Shown piece by piece: positions 35,941 through 44,149 of a stretch of 64,000 bases of DNA. Below the pieces are notes generated by a model. That model saw only the letters and a list, made by a program, of their open reading frames with translations, did no database searches and had not been told where the DNA came from. The position numbers were made by a program, and so were the translations under genes. Location of the stretch: the NCBI RefSeq assembly GCF_016860525.1, contig NZ_BNEA01000001.1, forward strand, positions 1,753,501 through 1,817,500, read 5' to 3'. Every line of letters begins with the position of its first letter. Position 1 is the first letter of the stretch. This stretch comes from Streptomyces rubradiris. Its GTDB lineage: Bacteria; Actinomycetota; Actinomycetes; Streptomycetales; Streptomycetaceae.

Positions 35941-35958
35941 GCGCCCCTTTCGGGGCGC
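35941..35958. terminator. Bidirectional terminator between fadD and pimB-like gene
   Basis: GCGCCCC-TTTC-GGGGCGC forms a perfect 7-bp hairpin between the two convergent genes. Confidence 0.65.
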
Positions 35959-35962
35959 TGCA

Positions 35963-37105
35963 CTACAGCAAAGCCTTCAGGTTCTCCGCCAGCAGGTCCC
36001 AGCGCCACTTCTCCTCCACCCAGCGGCGGCCCCGCTCGCCCATCCGCCGGCGCAGTCCGGCGTCCTGGAGGAGGGTCACGATGCGGTCGGCGGCCTCGGC
36101 GGGCTCGCCGCCCCTGACCACCCAGCCGGTCTCGCCGTCCAGGACCGCGTCGGGGGCGCCGCCCGAGTCGCCCGCGACGACGGGCAGGCCGGTCGCGGAG
36201 GCCTCCAGGTAGACGATGCCGAGGCCCTCCACGTCCAGGCCGCCGCGCCGGGTGCGGCAGGGCATGGCGAACACGTCGCCGGCGCCGTAGTGCGCGGGCA
36301 GTTCGGACCAGGGCACGGCGCCGGTGAAGCGCACCGAGCCGGCGACACCGGTCTCCCGGGCGAGGCGGCGCAGGTCGCGTTCGTAGGGGCCGCCGCCGAC
36401 GATCAGCAGGACGGCGTCCGGTTCGGCGGCCAGGATGCGGGGCATGGCCCGGATCAGGGTGTCCTGGCCCTTGCGCGGCACCAGCCGGGAGACGCAGACG
36501 ACGACCGGCCGGTCGGTGAGGCCGAGCCGCGCGCGGACCGCGTCGCCGCCGGAGCCGGGGTGGAAGGTCTTCTCGTCCACGCCCGGCGGCAGTTGCACCA
36601 TCCGCGCGGCCGCCTGCGGGGTCAGGGCGGTGGCGATCCGGGAGCGGGTGTACTCGCCGAGGTAGGTGAGCGTGTCCGTGGACTCCCCGATCCGGCGCAG
36701 CAGTTGCCGGGCGGCGGGCAGCTGGGCCCAGCCGGCCTCGTGCCCGTGGGTGGTGGCCACCAGCCGCCCGGCGCCGGCCCTGCGCAGTGCGGGCGCCATG
36801 AGCCCGAGGGGAGCCGCGGCGCCGAACCACACCGCGGTGCAGCCGTGCTCGCGCAGCAGCCCGGCCGCGCGCCGGGTGGCCGCGGGGGTGGGCAGCAGCA
36901 TGGTGGCGCGGTCGCGGACGACGGTGAAGGGCTGCTCGGCGTCGAAGGCCGCGGTGGCCTCGGCGCCCTCCCGGCCGCGCTTCCAGGTGGAGGCGTAGAC
37001 GACCAGCCGGCCGGGGTCCAGGCGGAGGGCCATGTTGTGCAGGAAGGCCTGGATGCCGCCCGGCCGGGGCGGGAAGTCGTTGGTGACGATCAGGGTCTTT
37101 CGCAT
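35963..37105 (-). CDS. pimB: GT4 glycosyltransferase (PimB-like mannosyltransferase)
   Basis: A 380-residue GT-B fold enzyme. N-terminal LIVTNDFPPRPGGIQAFLHNMA and ATTHGHEAGW, the ligand site VCVSRLVPRKGQDTLIRAMP, and the C-terminal EX7E-type donor motif (EGLGIVYLEASATGLPVVAG). Sequence and position match PimB', which adds the second mannose to phosphatidylinositol in mycobacteria (recalled). In Streptomyces it should act on phosphatidyl-inositol mannosides at the cytoplasmic face. It is divergent from a GT87 mannosyltransferase gene. Confidence 0.85.
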   Translation of the reverse strand: MRKTLIVTNDFPPRPGGIQAFLHNMALRLDPGRLVVYASTWKRGREGAEATAAFDAEQPFTVVRDRATMLLPTPAATRRAAGLLREHGCTAVWFGAAAPLGLMAPALRRAGAGRLVATTHGHEAGWAQLPAARQLLRRIGESTDTLTYLGEYTRSRIATALTPQAAARMVQLPPGVDEKTFHPGSGGDAVRARLGLTDRPVVVCVSRLVPRKGQDTLIRAMPRILAAEPDAVLLIVGGGPYERDLRRLARETGVAGSVRFTGAVPWSELPAHYGAGDVFAMPCRTRRGGLDVEGLGIVYLEASATGLPVVAGDSGGAPDAVLDGETGWVVRGGEPAEAADRIVTLLQDAGLRRRMGERGRRWVEEKWRWDLLAENLKALL

Positions 37106-37185
37106 CGCCGCCGACCCTACCGAACGGGCCGTACCCGGCCGGGCGCGGCCGGGTCCGTGGCACGCGCACAGGATCGGGGGACATC

Positions 37186-38469
37186 ATGGTCGCTCGCAAC
37201 GGATTCGAGCGGATTCGAACGGCAGGGGATCACGTGGACACCAAGGGCGCCGGACGGTCCCCGCTGTGGCTGCTCGCGGCCTGGGCGGTGACCCGCGCGG
37301 CGCTGCTGCTGTTCGTGTTCCGGGTCCACGTCTTCCCGGGCCCGGACGTCACCACGGACGTGTCGGTGATCTACCGCGGCTGGTACGAGGTGCTGCGCCA
37401 GGGAACGTTTCCGCTGGACGACGTCACCTGGCAGTACCCGCCCGCCGCGGCCCTCGCGATCCTCTCCCCCGCCGTCCTGCCCTTCCTGTCGTACGCGCAC
37501 GCCTTCTTCGTCCTGGCGTGCCTGTCCGACGCCGTGGTGCTGGCGCTGCTGGCGTACGCGGGCGGGCGGCCCGGCCGGTCCCCGCGCGGGGCCTGGGTGT
37601 GGGTGGCGGGCGTGCCGCTGCTCGGGCCGACGGTGTACGCCCGCTACGACCTGATGGTGACCGCCGTCGCCGTGGCGGCGCTGCTGGCCGGGGCCCGGCA
37701 CCCGCGGGTACTGGGGGCGCTGGCCGCGGTCGGGGCGCTGGTGAAGGTGTGGCCGGCGCTGCTGCTGGCCGGTGCCGTCCGGCGGCGGGCGTGGGTGTCG
37801 GCGACGGTGACCGGGGCGGGCGTCGCGCTGCTGTTCGCGGTGTCCGTGCCGGGCGCGTTCGCGTTCCTGACCTTCCAGCGGGACAGGGGCACCGAGGTGG
37901 AGTCGCTGGGCGCCCTGGTCTTCCACGTGGCCCGGCACTTCGGCTGGCGCGGCGAGGTGCTGCTGAACTACGGCTCGATCGAGTTCCTGGGCCCGTGGGT
38001 GAACGTGGTGAGCACGGCCGCGCTGGCGCTGACCGGGGCCGCGTTCGGCTGGCTGCTGCTGTGGCGGCTGCGGGCGAGGGAGCTGACGGGCGCCGTCCTC
38101 GCCGACGCGGCCCTGACGGCGGTGCTGCTGTTCACGGTGACCAGCCGGGTGATCAGCCCGCAGTACCTGGTGTGGCTGGTCGGCCTGGCCGCCGTGTGCC
38201 TGACGCACCGGGCGAGCCGCATGGGCGGGCCCGCACTGATGATCACGGGGGCGTCCTTCCTGACGGTCCTGGAGTTCCCGCTCGGCTTCTCGCACGTGGT
38301 GCTGAGCGACGGCTACGGCATCACGCTGCTGGTGCTGCGCAACGGCCTGCTGGTCGCGGCCACCCTCACCGCGGCCCGCCGCCTGTGGCGCGCGACGGTC
38401 CCGCCCCGCCCGGCCACCCCGCCACCCCCTCACCCCACCCGCACCACCCGGGCCCCGCTCTCCTCCTGA
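37186..38469 (+). CDS. GT87 family polyprenol-dependent mannosyltransferase
   Basis: A 427-residue integral membrane protein with about ten hydrophobic helices and the GT87/DUF2029 elements: DVTTDVSVIYRGWYEVL with the catalytic-type Asp in the first loop, WQYPPAAALAILSPA, YDLMVTAVAVAALLAG and RVISPQYLVWL. Rv2181 in the M. tuberculosis block is an alpha-1,2 mannosyltransferase of lipomannan and likely its counterpart. ATG at 37186 has GGGGGA upstream; GTG 37234 is an alternative. Its Pro-rich end overlaps the convergent MATE gene by 40 bases. Confidence 0.87.
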   Translation: MVARNGFERIRTAGDHVDTKGAGRSPLWLLAAWAVTRAALLLFVFRVHVFPGPDVTTDVSVIYRGWYEVLRQGTFPLDDVTWQYPPAAALAILSPAVLPFLSYAHAFFVLACLSDAVVLALLAYAGGRPGRSPRGAWVWVAGVPLLGPTVYARYDLMVTAVAVAALLAGARHPRVLGALAAVGALVKVWPALLLAGAVRRRAWVSATVTGAGVALLFAVSVPGAFAFLTFQRDRGTEVESLGALVFHVARHFGWRGEVLLNYGSIEFLGPWVNVVSTAALALTGAAFGWLLLWRLRARELTGAVLADAALTAVLLFTVTSRVISPQYLVWLVGLAAVCLTHRASRMGGPALMITGASFLTVLEFPLGFSHVVLSDGYGITLLVLRNGLLVAATLTAARRLWRATVPPRPATPPPPHPTRTTRAPLSS

Positions 38470-39752
38470 CCCCGGCCCAGCCTCGCCGGCACCACGAGGC
38501 CCGCGCACTGCACGGCCATCGCCAGCGCCATCGCCAGACAGATCCCGGGCAGGCCGGCCCCGCGGAGCGCGGAGGCCAGAGCGAGCTGGACGGCGGTGCC
38601 GAGCAGGGTGACCCACATGAGCGCGGATGCCGCCCCGCTGCCCTCGAAGACCCCGCCGAGCGCGATGAAGCAGGCCATCAGCAGCAGGTACGGGCCCGTG
38701 CAGCGCAGGAACAGCACGCTCTGGCCGGCCACTTCGGGACCGGCTCCGAAAGCGGCCGTGATCCACGGGGCCGTGACCGCGAACAGGACGGCGGCGAGCA
38801 GGCCGAGCGCGCCGGACAGCAGCACCGCCTGGCGCCCTATGTCCCGGCGCGCGTCCAGGCCGGCGCCCCGGGTGTGCGCGGTGTGGATGGCCGCGGCCTG
38901 GCGTACGGCGTAGAAGGCCATCGTGGCGAGGTAGAGGACCTTGTAGGCGATCGAGTAGGCGGCCACCGCCGTCACCCCGAGCCGGGCCACGATCGCCACC
39001 AGCACGAGGGCCCCGCCCTGCCGCACGGTGAAGTCGGCGGCCATGGGCAGCCCGGTGGTGAGGGTGCGGCGCAAGGCGGCCCGGGTGCCCTCGGCGGGCC
39101 GGGCCCCGTCTCCGGAGCGCGGCAGCGCGGCGCGGCGCAGCGCACGCAGCCCGGCCGCCAGGGCCACCGCACGGCACAGCACGGTGGAGGCGGCGGCGCC
39201 CCGGACGCCGTAGAGGTGGATCAGCACCGGGTCGCAGAACAGGATCAGCCCGTTGGCCAGCAGGGCGAGCCGCATGGGGGTGCGGGTGTCGCCGGTGCCC
39301 TTGAGGATGCCGTCGACGAGCTGCTGGGCGAAGAAGACGGCCATGCCGGGCAGGGAGATCGCGAAGTAGGCGGCGGCCAGGCGCGTGGCCGTACCCTCGG
39401 CGCCGCCCAGTACCAGGGCGGCCAGCGGCTCGCGCAGCAGGAAGCCGCCCACCGCGACCACGGGCGTGATCAGGGCGCACAGGACCCGGCCGGCACGGAT
39501 CGCGGAGCGCAGCGCGGCCGGGTCCCGGGCCCCGCGCGCGTGTGCCACCAGCACGGTCGTCCCCGAGGCGAAGACGAGGGCCACGCCGAGCAGCACGTTC
39601 TCGGTGTTGGTGGCGACGGCCACAGCGGCGACGGCGGGGCCGCCGAGCCGGGAGACCCAGACGGTGTTGATGATCCCGGAGGCGACGGAGGCGAGCAGGG
39701 AGAGGTAGACGGGGGCGGCGAGGGTGACGAGCTGCTTGCCGTGGGCGTTCAT
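38430..39752 (-). CDS. MATE family efflux transporter
   Basis: A 440-residue MATE exporter with about twelve hydrophobic helices, which should exchange H+ or Na+ for cationic drugs. MATE signatures are VYLSLLASVASGIINTVWVSRLGGPAVAAVAVATN and the repeated central helices with FFAQQLVDGILKGTGDTRTPM. It is transcribed away from the PadR regulator, with operator-like palindromes between, so PadR probably represses it. Its end overlaps the GT87 gene in antisense orientation. Confidence 0.9.
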   Translation of the reverse strand: MNAHGKQLVTLAAPVYLSLLASVASGIINTVWVSRLGGPAVAAVAVATNTENVLLGVALVFASGTTVLVAHARGARDPAALRSAIRAGRVLCALITPVVAVGGFLLREPLAALVLGGAEGTATRLAAAYFAISLPGMAVFFAQQLVDGILKGTGDTRTPMRLALLANGLILFCDPVLIHLYGVRGAAASTVLCRAVALAAGLRALRRAALPRSGDGARPAEGTRAALRRTLTTGLPMAADFTVRQGGALVLVAIVARLGVTAVAAYSIAYKVLYLATMAFYAVRQAAAIHTAHTRGAGLDARRDIGRQAVLLSGALGLLAAVLFAVTAPWITAAFGAGPEVAGQSVLFLRCTGPYLLLMACFIALGGVFEGSGAASALMWVTLLGTAVQLALASALRGAGLPGICLAMALAMAVQCAGLVVPARLGRGQEESGARVVRVG

Positions 39753-39770
39753 ACGCCGACTCCTCAGGTT

Positions 39771-39805
39771 CCTCGAATCGAGCTACCACGATTCGAGGTA
39801 GCTCG
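39771..39805. promoter_or_regulatory. Nested palindromes between MATE and PadR genes
   Basis: CCTCGAATCG (39771-39780) pairs with CGATTCGAGG (39789-39798), and CGAGCTACC (39779-39787) pairs with GGTAGCTCG (39797-39805). A further AGGTAGC half-copy (39811-39817) follows. This fits a PadR operator overlapping both divergent promoters. Confidence 0.7.
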
Positions 39806-39865
39806 ATAAGAGGTAGCATGGGGGCGGGTTCCACGCAACGAGCGGGCCGCGAGGAGGAAGCGCAC

Positions 39866-40393
39866 GTGCTGGAGTTGTCGATCCTGGGGTTCCTCGCCGA
39901 GGAACCACTGCACGGCTACGAGCTGAAGGAGCGCATCAAGGCCCTCAGCGGGCACGTCCGCCCGGTCAGCGACGGCGCGCTGTACCCGGCCATCAACCGG
40001 CTGGTCGCCGCCGGTCTGCTCGACCAGCACAGCGAGGAGGGCGCGAGCGCCGCCCCGCGCCGGGTGCTGTCGCTGACCGCGAAGGGCCGCGCGGAGCTGC
40101 TGGAGCGGCTGCGCAACCCCAAGCAGGCGGAGATCACCGACCAGGTCCGCTTCAACACGGTCCTCACCTTCCTGCGCCACCTGGACGACCCCGCCGCGCA
40201 GGCCGCCGTCCTGCGCCGCCGGCTGGACTTCCTCGACACCCCGGCGAGCTTCTTCTACCGGGACGGCGAGCCGGTGCGCGCCGAGGAGGCCGGGGACCTG
40301 TTCCGGGAGGGTGTGCTGCGGGTCGCCCGGGCCACCGGGCAGGCCGAACGGGCCTGGCTGCGGGAGGCGATCGGCGTGCTCGGCGGGGCGTAG
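39866..40393 (+). CDS. PadR family transcriptional regulator
   Basis: A 175-residue repressor. The N-terminal winged helix (LELSILGFLAEEPLHGYELKERIKAL, VSDGALYPAINRLVAAGLL, RRVLSLTAKGRAELLERL) is typical of PadR, with a C-terminal Vir-type helical domain for dimerisation (FNTVLTFLRHLDD). GTG at 39866 is preferred as GAGGAGG lies eight bases upstream. It should repress the divergent MATE exporter gene and itself. The inducer is unknown. Confidence 0.9.
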   Translation: MLELSILGFLAEEPLHGYELKERIKALSGHVRPVSDGALYPAINRLVAAGLLDQHSEEGASAAPRRVLSLTAKGRAELLERLRNPKQAEITDQVRFNTVLTFLRHLDDPAAQAAVLRRRLDFLDTPASFFYRDGEPVRAEEAGDLFREGVLRVARATGQAERAWLREAIGVLGGA

Positions 40394-40399
40394 GCCCGC

Positions 40400-41584
40400 T
40401 CAGCGCAACTGGGCCGTGACGTACGTCCGCCAGCGGGCGGTGAACGCCTGCGGGGTGGTGCCCAGGACCTCGCGCAGGGCCTTTTCGATCGCGCCGGGGC
40501 GTTCGGCGTGGGCGCCGACCGCGCGGTAGAAGGCGCCGAGCCGGGCCGCGCCCCACTGCTCGGCGATCATCCGGCAGGCCAGCCAGCCGCTCTCGTAGGC
40601 CCGCGCCAGCTGCACGGGGTCGCTGGTGAAGCCGAAGTCCTTGTCGGCGGGCAGGGCCCGGGGCACCTCGCCCTCCCGGACCGCGCGGGCCAGTTCGGGG
40701 GCGGCCTCGGCCGGGGTGCGGCCGGTGCCCAGGTAGCCGATCCAGTCGGCGTAGCCCTCGGACAGCCACAGCGGGGTGGCGGCGGTGGTGTCCGCCCGGG
40801 TGGCCACATGGGTCGTCTCATGGGTGAGGACGATCTGCTTGCCGGCGTCGCCGAGCATCGCGTACGCCTCCGGGTTGACCACCACCCGGTCCGCGGGCGC
40901 CCGCCCCGAGCCGCCCGCCTCGCCCGTGGTGACCGCCGCGATGCCCTTGTAGTCGGCGGCCGGCGCGCCGAGGAGGGCCGCCATGCCCGCCAGCGACTCG
41001 GGGACGAGGACGACCACCCGGCGGCTCCAGCGCGTACCCCACACCCCGGAGACGGCCGGGACCGCCCGGTCGGCCAGCCGCGCGAACCCGGAGAGGCCGG
41101 CCGGGCCGCCGGTGCCGAGCACCAGGCTGTGCGCGCCCCGGACGGCGCTCACCGTGCCCTGGTCCCACAGCTGCTGCCCGGCCTCCCGGGCGGGCCGGTC
41201 GGTGGCCACGTACCAGTGGCCGTCGGCGGTGCGGCCCAGGGTGAGGGTGCGGCGGGCGTCTACCGGGGCCTTGTCGTAGCCGGCGACGCGGTAGCTCAAC
41301 TCGGCGTCGGCGGTGGCCCCGGAGGGGGTGCGGCGCACGGCGGTGACCCGGTAGGCGAAGGAGGCCAGCGGCAGGGCGCGCAGCCGGGCGTACTGGGCGC
41401 GGGTGCCGGTCTCGGCGTACGCCTGCTCGTCGCGGCCGAGCAGCGCGGCCGAGCGCCGGTCCAGCATCCGCTGCACCTCGGTGCGCACCGGATCGGCCGC
41501 CGGCCGCCCCTCGCACCCGGTGAGCGGCAGCAACAGCGCGAGCCCTACGGCTCCGATCCTCCACGCCCGCCCGCGACCAGCCAC
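40400..41584 (-). CDS. Lipoprotein metallopeptidase (peptidase MA-like)
   Basis: A 394-residue lipoprotein: signal peptide WRIGAVGLALLLPLTGC with lipobox LTGC, a beta-rich mid-region, then an HExxH zinc site in QIVLTHETTHVATRAD and the third ligand region PLWLSEGYADWIGYL. This gluzincin pattern resembles the peptidase-MA family. It would act outside the membrane. Substrate unknown. Confidence 0.85.
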   Translation of the reverse strand: MAGRGRAWRIGAVGLALLLPLTGCEGRPAADPVRTEVQRMLDRRSAALLGRDEQAYAETGTRAQYARLRALPLASFAYRVTAVRRTPSGATADAELSYRVAGYDKAPVDARRTLTLGRTADGHWYVATDRPAREAGQQLWDQGTVSAVRGAHSLVLGTGGPAGLSGFARLADRAVPAVSGVWGTRWSRRVVVLVPESLAGMAALLGAPAADYKGIAAVTTGEAGGSGRAPADRVVVNPEAYAMLGDAGKQIVLTHETTHVATRADTTAATPLWLSEGYADWIGYLGTGRTPAEAAPELARAVREGEVPRALPADKDFGFTSDPVQLARAYESGWLACRMIAEQWGAARLGAFYRAVGAHAERPGAIEKALREVLGTTPQAFTARWRTYVTAQLR

Positions 41585-41611
41585 TTCCCGATGGTACGGC
41601 GCGCGGCCCGG

Positions 41612-42619
41612 TCAGGGCCGGGTGACCGAGGAGACCGGCATTATGCCGACCGGGTCGTACCGCACCGGGGCACCGGGATAGGGCGCGTGGATGACCTGGC
41701 CGTGGCCCGCGTACAGCGCCACATGGCTGGCGTCGGAGCGGTAGACGACCAGGTCGCCGGGGCGGGCCTGGGAGAGCGGGACCCGCCGGCCGGCGAACCG
41801 CTGCTCCTGCGAGGTGCGCGGCAGCCGGATGCCGGCGTGCGCGTACGCCCACTGCGTCAGCCCCGAACAGTCGAAGCCCGCCGGGCCGTTGGCGCCCCAC
41901 ACATAGGGGCGGCCGAGGGCGGCGCGGGCGGCGGCCAGGGCGGCTGCGGCCCGGCCGTCGGGTGCGTCGGCGGCGGCCGGACCGGGCAGGTCCGGGCGGC
42001 TGCCGCGGGAGGCCCGGTCCAGGGCGGCGCGTTCACCCGCGGACATGGCGTCGATCAGCTGCCGGGCCCGGGCGAGCTTGCGCTCCACGGCTCGCTTGTG
42101 GGCGGCCACGGCCCGGCGGCCGCGCTCCAGTTCGGCGAGGGCGTCATCGGCCTCCGCGCGCTCCTGGGCGAGTTCGCGCAGCGCGGACCGCAACTCCCCC
42201 AGCCGGCCGGCCTGGCGGGCGCCGAGGCGGTCGAGCAGGGCCGCCTTGTCCAGGTAGTCCTCGGGTCCGGCGGAGAAGAACAGGGCCACGGCCGGGTCGA
42301 GGCCGCCGGACCGGTACTGCGCGCCGGCCAGCGAACCGAGCTGTTCCCGCAGGTCGTTGACGCGCTGCTGCTGCCGGGCCAGGCGGTCCTGGGTGAGGCG
42401 CAGCCGCCGGCGCAGTTCACCGGTGCGCTCGGCGGCCTCGTCGTAGTCCTGGGTGGCCTTCTCGGCCTGCGCGTACAGCCGGTCCAGTTCGGCACGGCCG
42501 CCGGTGTCCGGCGCCGCGTGCGCCGGTGCGGCGCCGAGTGCCGCCGCGGCCGACAGCACGCACAGGGCGGCGGCGCCCCGGTCGAATCCGGACGGTGCAA
42601 GGCGGCGATGGGACCCCAC
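41612..42619 (-). CDS. NlpC/P60 peptidoglycan hydrolase (RipA-like), paralogue 1
   Basis: A 335-residue secreted protein. Signal peptide (AALCVLSAAAALGAAPAHA, about residues 16-34), then a long coiled-coil (ELDRLYAQAEKATQDYDEAAERTGELRRRL), an Ala/Asp linker and the NlpC/P60 domain. The catalytic Cys is in FDCSGLTQWAY, and His in HVALYAGHGQVIHAPY. It should cut peptidoglycan peptides at cell division. It lies beside a closely related gene, suggesting tandem duplication. Confidence 0.92.
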   Translation of the reverse strand: MGSHRRLAPSGFDRGAAALCVLSAAAALGAAPAHAAPDTGGRAELDRLYAQAEKATQDYDEAAERTGELRRRLRLTQDRLARQQQRVNDLREQLGSLAGAQYRSGGLDPAVALFFSAGPEDYLDKAALLDRLGARQAGRLGELRSALRELAQERAEADDALAELERGRRAVAAHKRAVERKLARARQLIDAMSAGERAALDRASRGSRPDLPGPAAADAPDGRAAAALAAARAALGRPYVWGANGPAGFDCSGLTQWAYAHAGIRLPRTSQEQRFAGRRVPLSQARPGDLVVYRSDASHVALYAGHGQVIHAPYPGAPVRYDPVGIMPVSSVTRP

Positions 42620-42756
42620 GGCAGTCCTTCTGCTGGCGGACGTCTGATCCGTTGCCCCGGCGCCGGGGACGGGGAGGCCCCGGCGCCGGGAAACGCGGCA
42701 GACAGTAGCCGCGCGCGGGGGCCCGGACCAAAGACCTCGGCGTCAACACATGCTGA

Positions 42757-42790
42757 CGCCCCGCCGCTGACGCAGGTCACCGGCGGGGCG
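42757..42790 (-). terminator. Terminator hairpin between two NlpC/P60 genes
   Basis: A perfect 10-bp stem (42757-42766 with 42781-42790) and 14-base loop lies in the 237-base gap, downstream of paralogue 2. On the plus strand it sits beside GC-palindromes at about 42655-42690, of unknown role. Confidence 0.5.
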
Positions 42791-42856
42791 TGGGGTCAAT
42801 TCCGGTCCCGGCGATTCGCCCGTTCGGGCGCTACCGGGTCCGCGTGTCGCGGGGTG

Positions 42857-43927
42857 TCAGACGCGCACGCCCCACATGAACGGACCACCGATGGTGTTCA
42901 TGGACTCGTACCGGACGACCGTGCCGGTGCGCGGGGCGTGCAGGACCTGGCCGTTGCCCGCGTACAGGCCGACGTGGTGCAGGTCGTTGAAGAAGAAGAC
43001 GAGGTCGCCCACCTTCAGGTCGCTGACCGAGGTGATCCGCGTGCCGATCTGGGACTGCGCCTCGGAGGTGCGCGGGATGGAGACGCCGGCTTGGGCGTAG
43101 GCCCAGGAGGTCAGGCCCGAGCAGTCGAAGGAGGAGGGGCCGGTGGCGCCGTAGACGTACGGCGAGCCGAGCCTGGTCTGGGCGGCGGAGAAGGCTCCCT
43201 GGGCCCGGCCGGAGCCGGGCAGGGACCCGCCGAGGTCGGGACGCTCGCCGGTGCCGGTGGAGCGGCTGGCGCGCTCCTGGCTCTCCTGGGCGCGCTTCTG
43301 CTCCTGTTCGGCGAGCTGCTGCTTCTCCTTGGCGGTCAGGGTGTTCAGCAGCCGCTGCGCCTCGCCGAGCTTGGCCTGGACTTCCTTCTTCTTGTTGCCC
43401 AGTTCGGTGCGGGTGGCGGAGAGGTCCTTGAGCTTCTCGGTGGCCTCGGCCCGCTCCTGGGCGAGTTCGCGCTGCTTGTCCTGGATCTTCTTCAGCGCGT
43501 CGACCTGCTGGCTGCTCAACTGGTCGAGCGTGGACGCCTTGTCGAGGTAGTCGTCCGGGTTCGAGGACAGGAACAGCTGGACCGAGGCGTCGATGCCGCC
43601 GGAGCGGTACTGGGCGGTGGCCAGCGAACCCAGGCCGTCGCGCAGCTTGTTGAGCTCCTCCTGGCCGCGGGCGACGTTGTCCTGGATGGTGGAGATTTCC
43701 TTCTGCAGCTTCTGCTGCTTCTCCTTGGCGCCGTTGTACTTCTCGGTCGCCTGCTCGGCCTGCTCGTAGAGCTTGTCGACCTTCGCCTTCACCTCGTCCT
43801 TGCTCAGCTTCTCGCTGGGAGCGGCGTTGGCGGCGTTCGCGCTGAGCGCGACGGCAGCGGCGGCTGCGGTGGTCAGCACGGTCACGCGGGTGCGACTCGG
43901 CTGCTTGGGTCGACGATGGGACGCCAC
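42857..43927 (-). CDS. NlpC/P60 peptidoglycan hydrolase (RipA-like), paralogue 2
   Basis: A 356-residue secreted hydrolase. Signal peptide RVTVLTTAAAAAVALSANAANA, a long coiled-coil (about residues 40-230, KAKVDKLYEQAEQATEKYNG onward), then the NlpC/P60 domain with Cys in SSFDCSGLTSWAY and His in HHVGLYAGNGQVLHAPR. It resembles its neighbour over the full length, but its coil is longer. I saw no ydaO-type c-di-AMP riboswitch in the 222 bases upstream. Confidence 0.92.
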   Translation of the reverse strand: MASHRRPKQPSRTRVTVLTTAAAAAVALSANAANAAPSEKLSKDEVKAKVDKLYEQAEQATEKYNGAKEKQQKLQKEISTIQDNVARGQEELNKLRDGLGSLATAQYRSGGIDASVQLFLSSNPDDYLDKASTLDQLSSQQVDALKKIQDKQRELAQERAEATEKLKDLSATRTELGNKKKEVQAKLGEAQRLLNTLTAKEKQQLAEQEQKRAQESQERASRSTGTGERPDLGGSLPGSGRAQGAFSAAQTRLGSPYVYGATGPSSFDCSGLTSWAYAQAGVSIPRTSEAQSQIGTRITSVSDLKVGDLVFFFNDLHHVGLYAGNGQVLHAPRTGTVVRYESMNTIGGPFMWGVRV

Positions 43928-44149
43928 GGAGGGAGAACTCCTTCTTGAGAGTGATCACCCGTTCGGAGGTTCGAGCCAGACCCTAGTGACCTAGTTGTGA
44001 TCAGTTCAAATCCTCACGGCAAAAAAACCCGTCACGCCATGCATTCTTTGCACACAACTCACGTGCAGTGAGACACGACTGACCCTGCGTCGCGTGTCGA
44101 GGCGGCCAATTCGGGCGTTATCGGCGCCTGCTGGGCCTTCGTGGCACCT

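Noticed and set aside
37117-39834. Open frame of 905 codons on the minus strand over GT87 and MATE genes
   Set aside because: It is a third-position artefact rich in Arg, Pro and His. The coding strand and frame are set by the GT87 and MATE domains.
42620-42856. ydaO-type c-di-AMP riboswitch ahead of NlpC/P60 gene
   Set aside because: These hydrolases often have one in Streptomyces, but the conserved GGGGAACC and GCCTAATCC-like cores are not visible. GC palindromes there are not enough.
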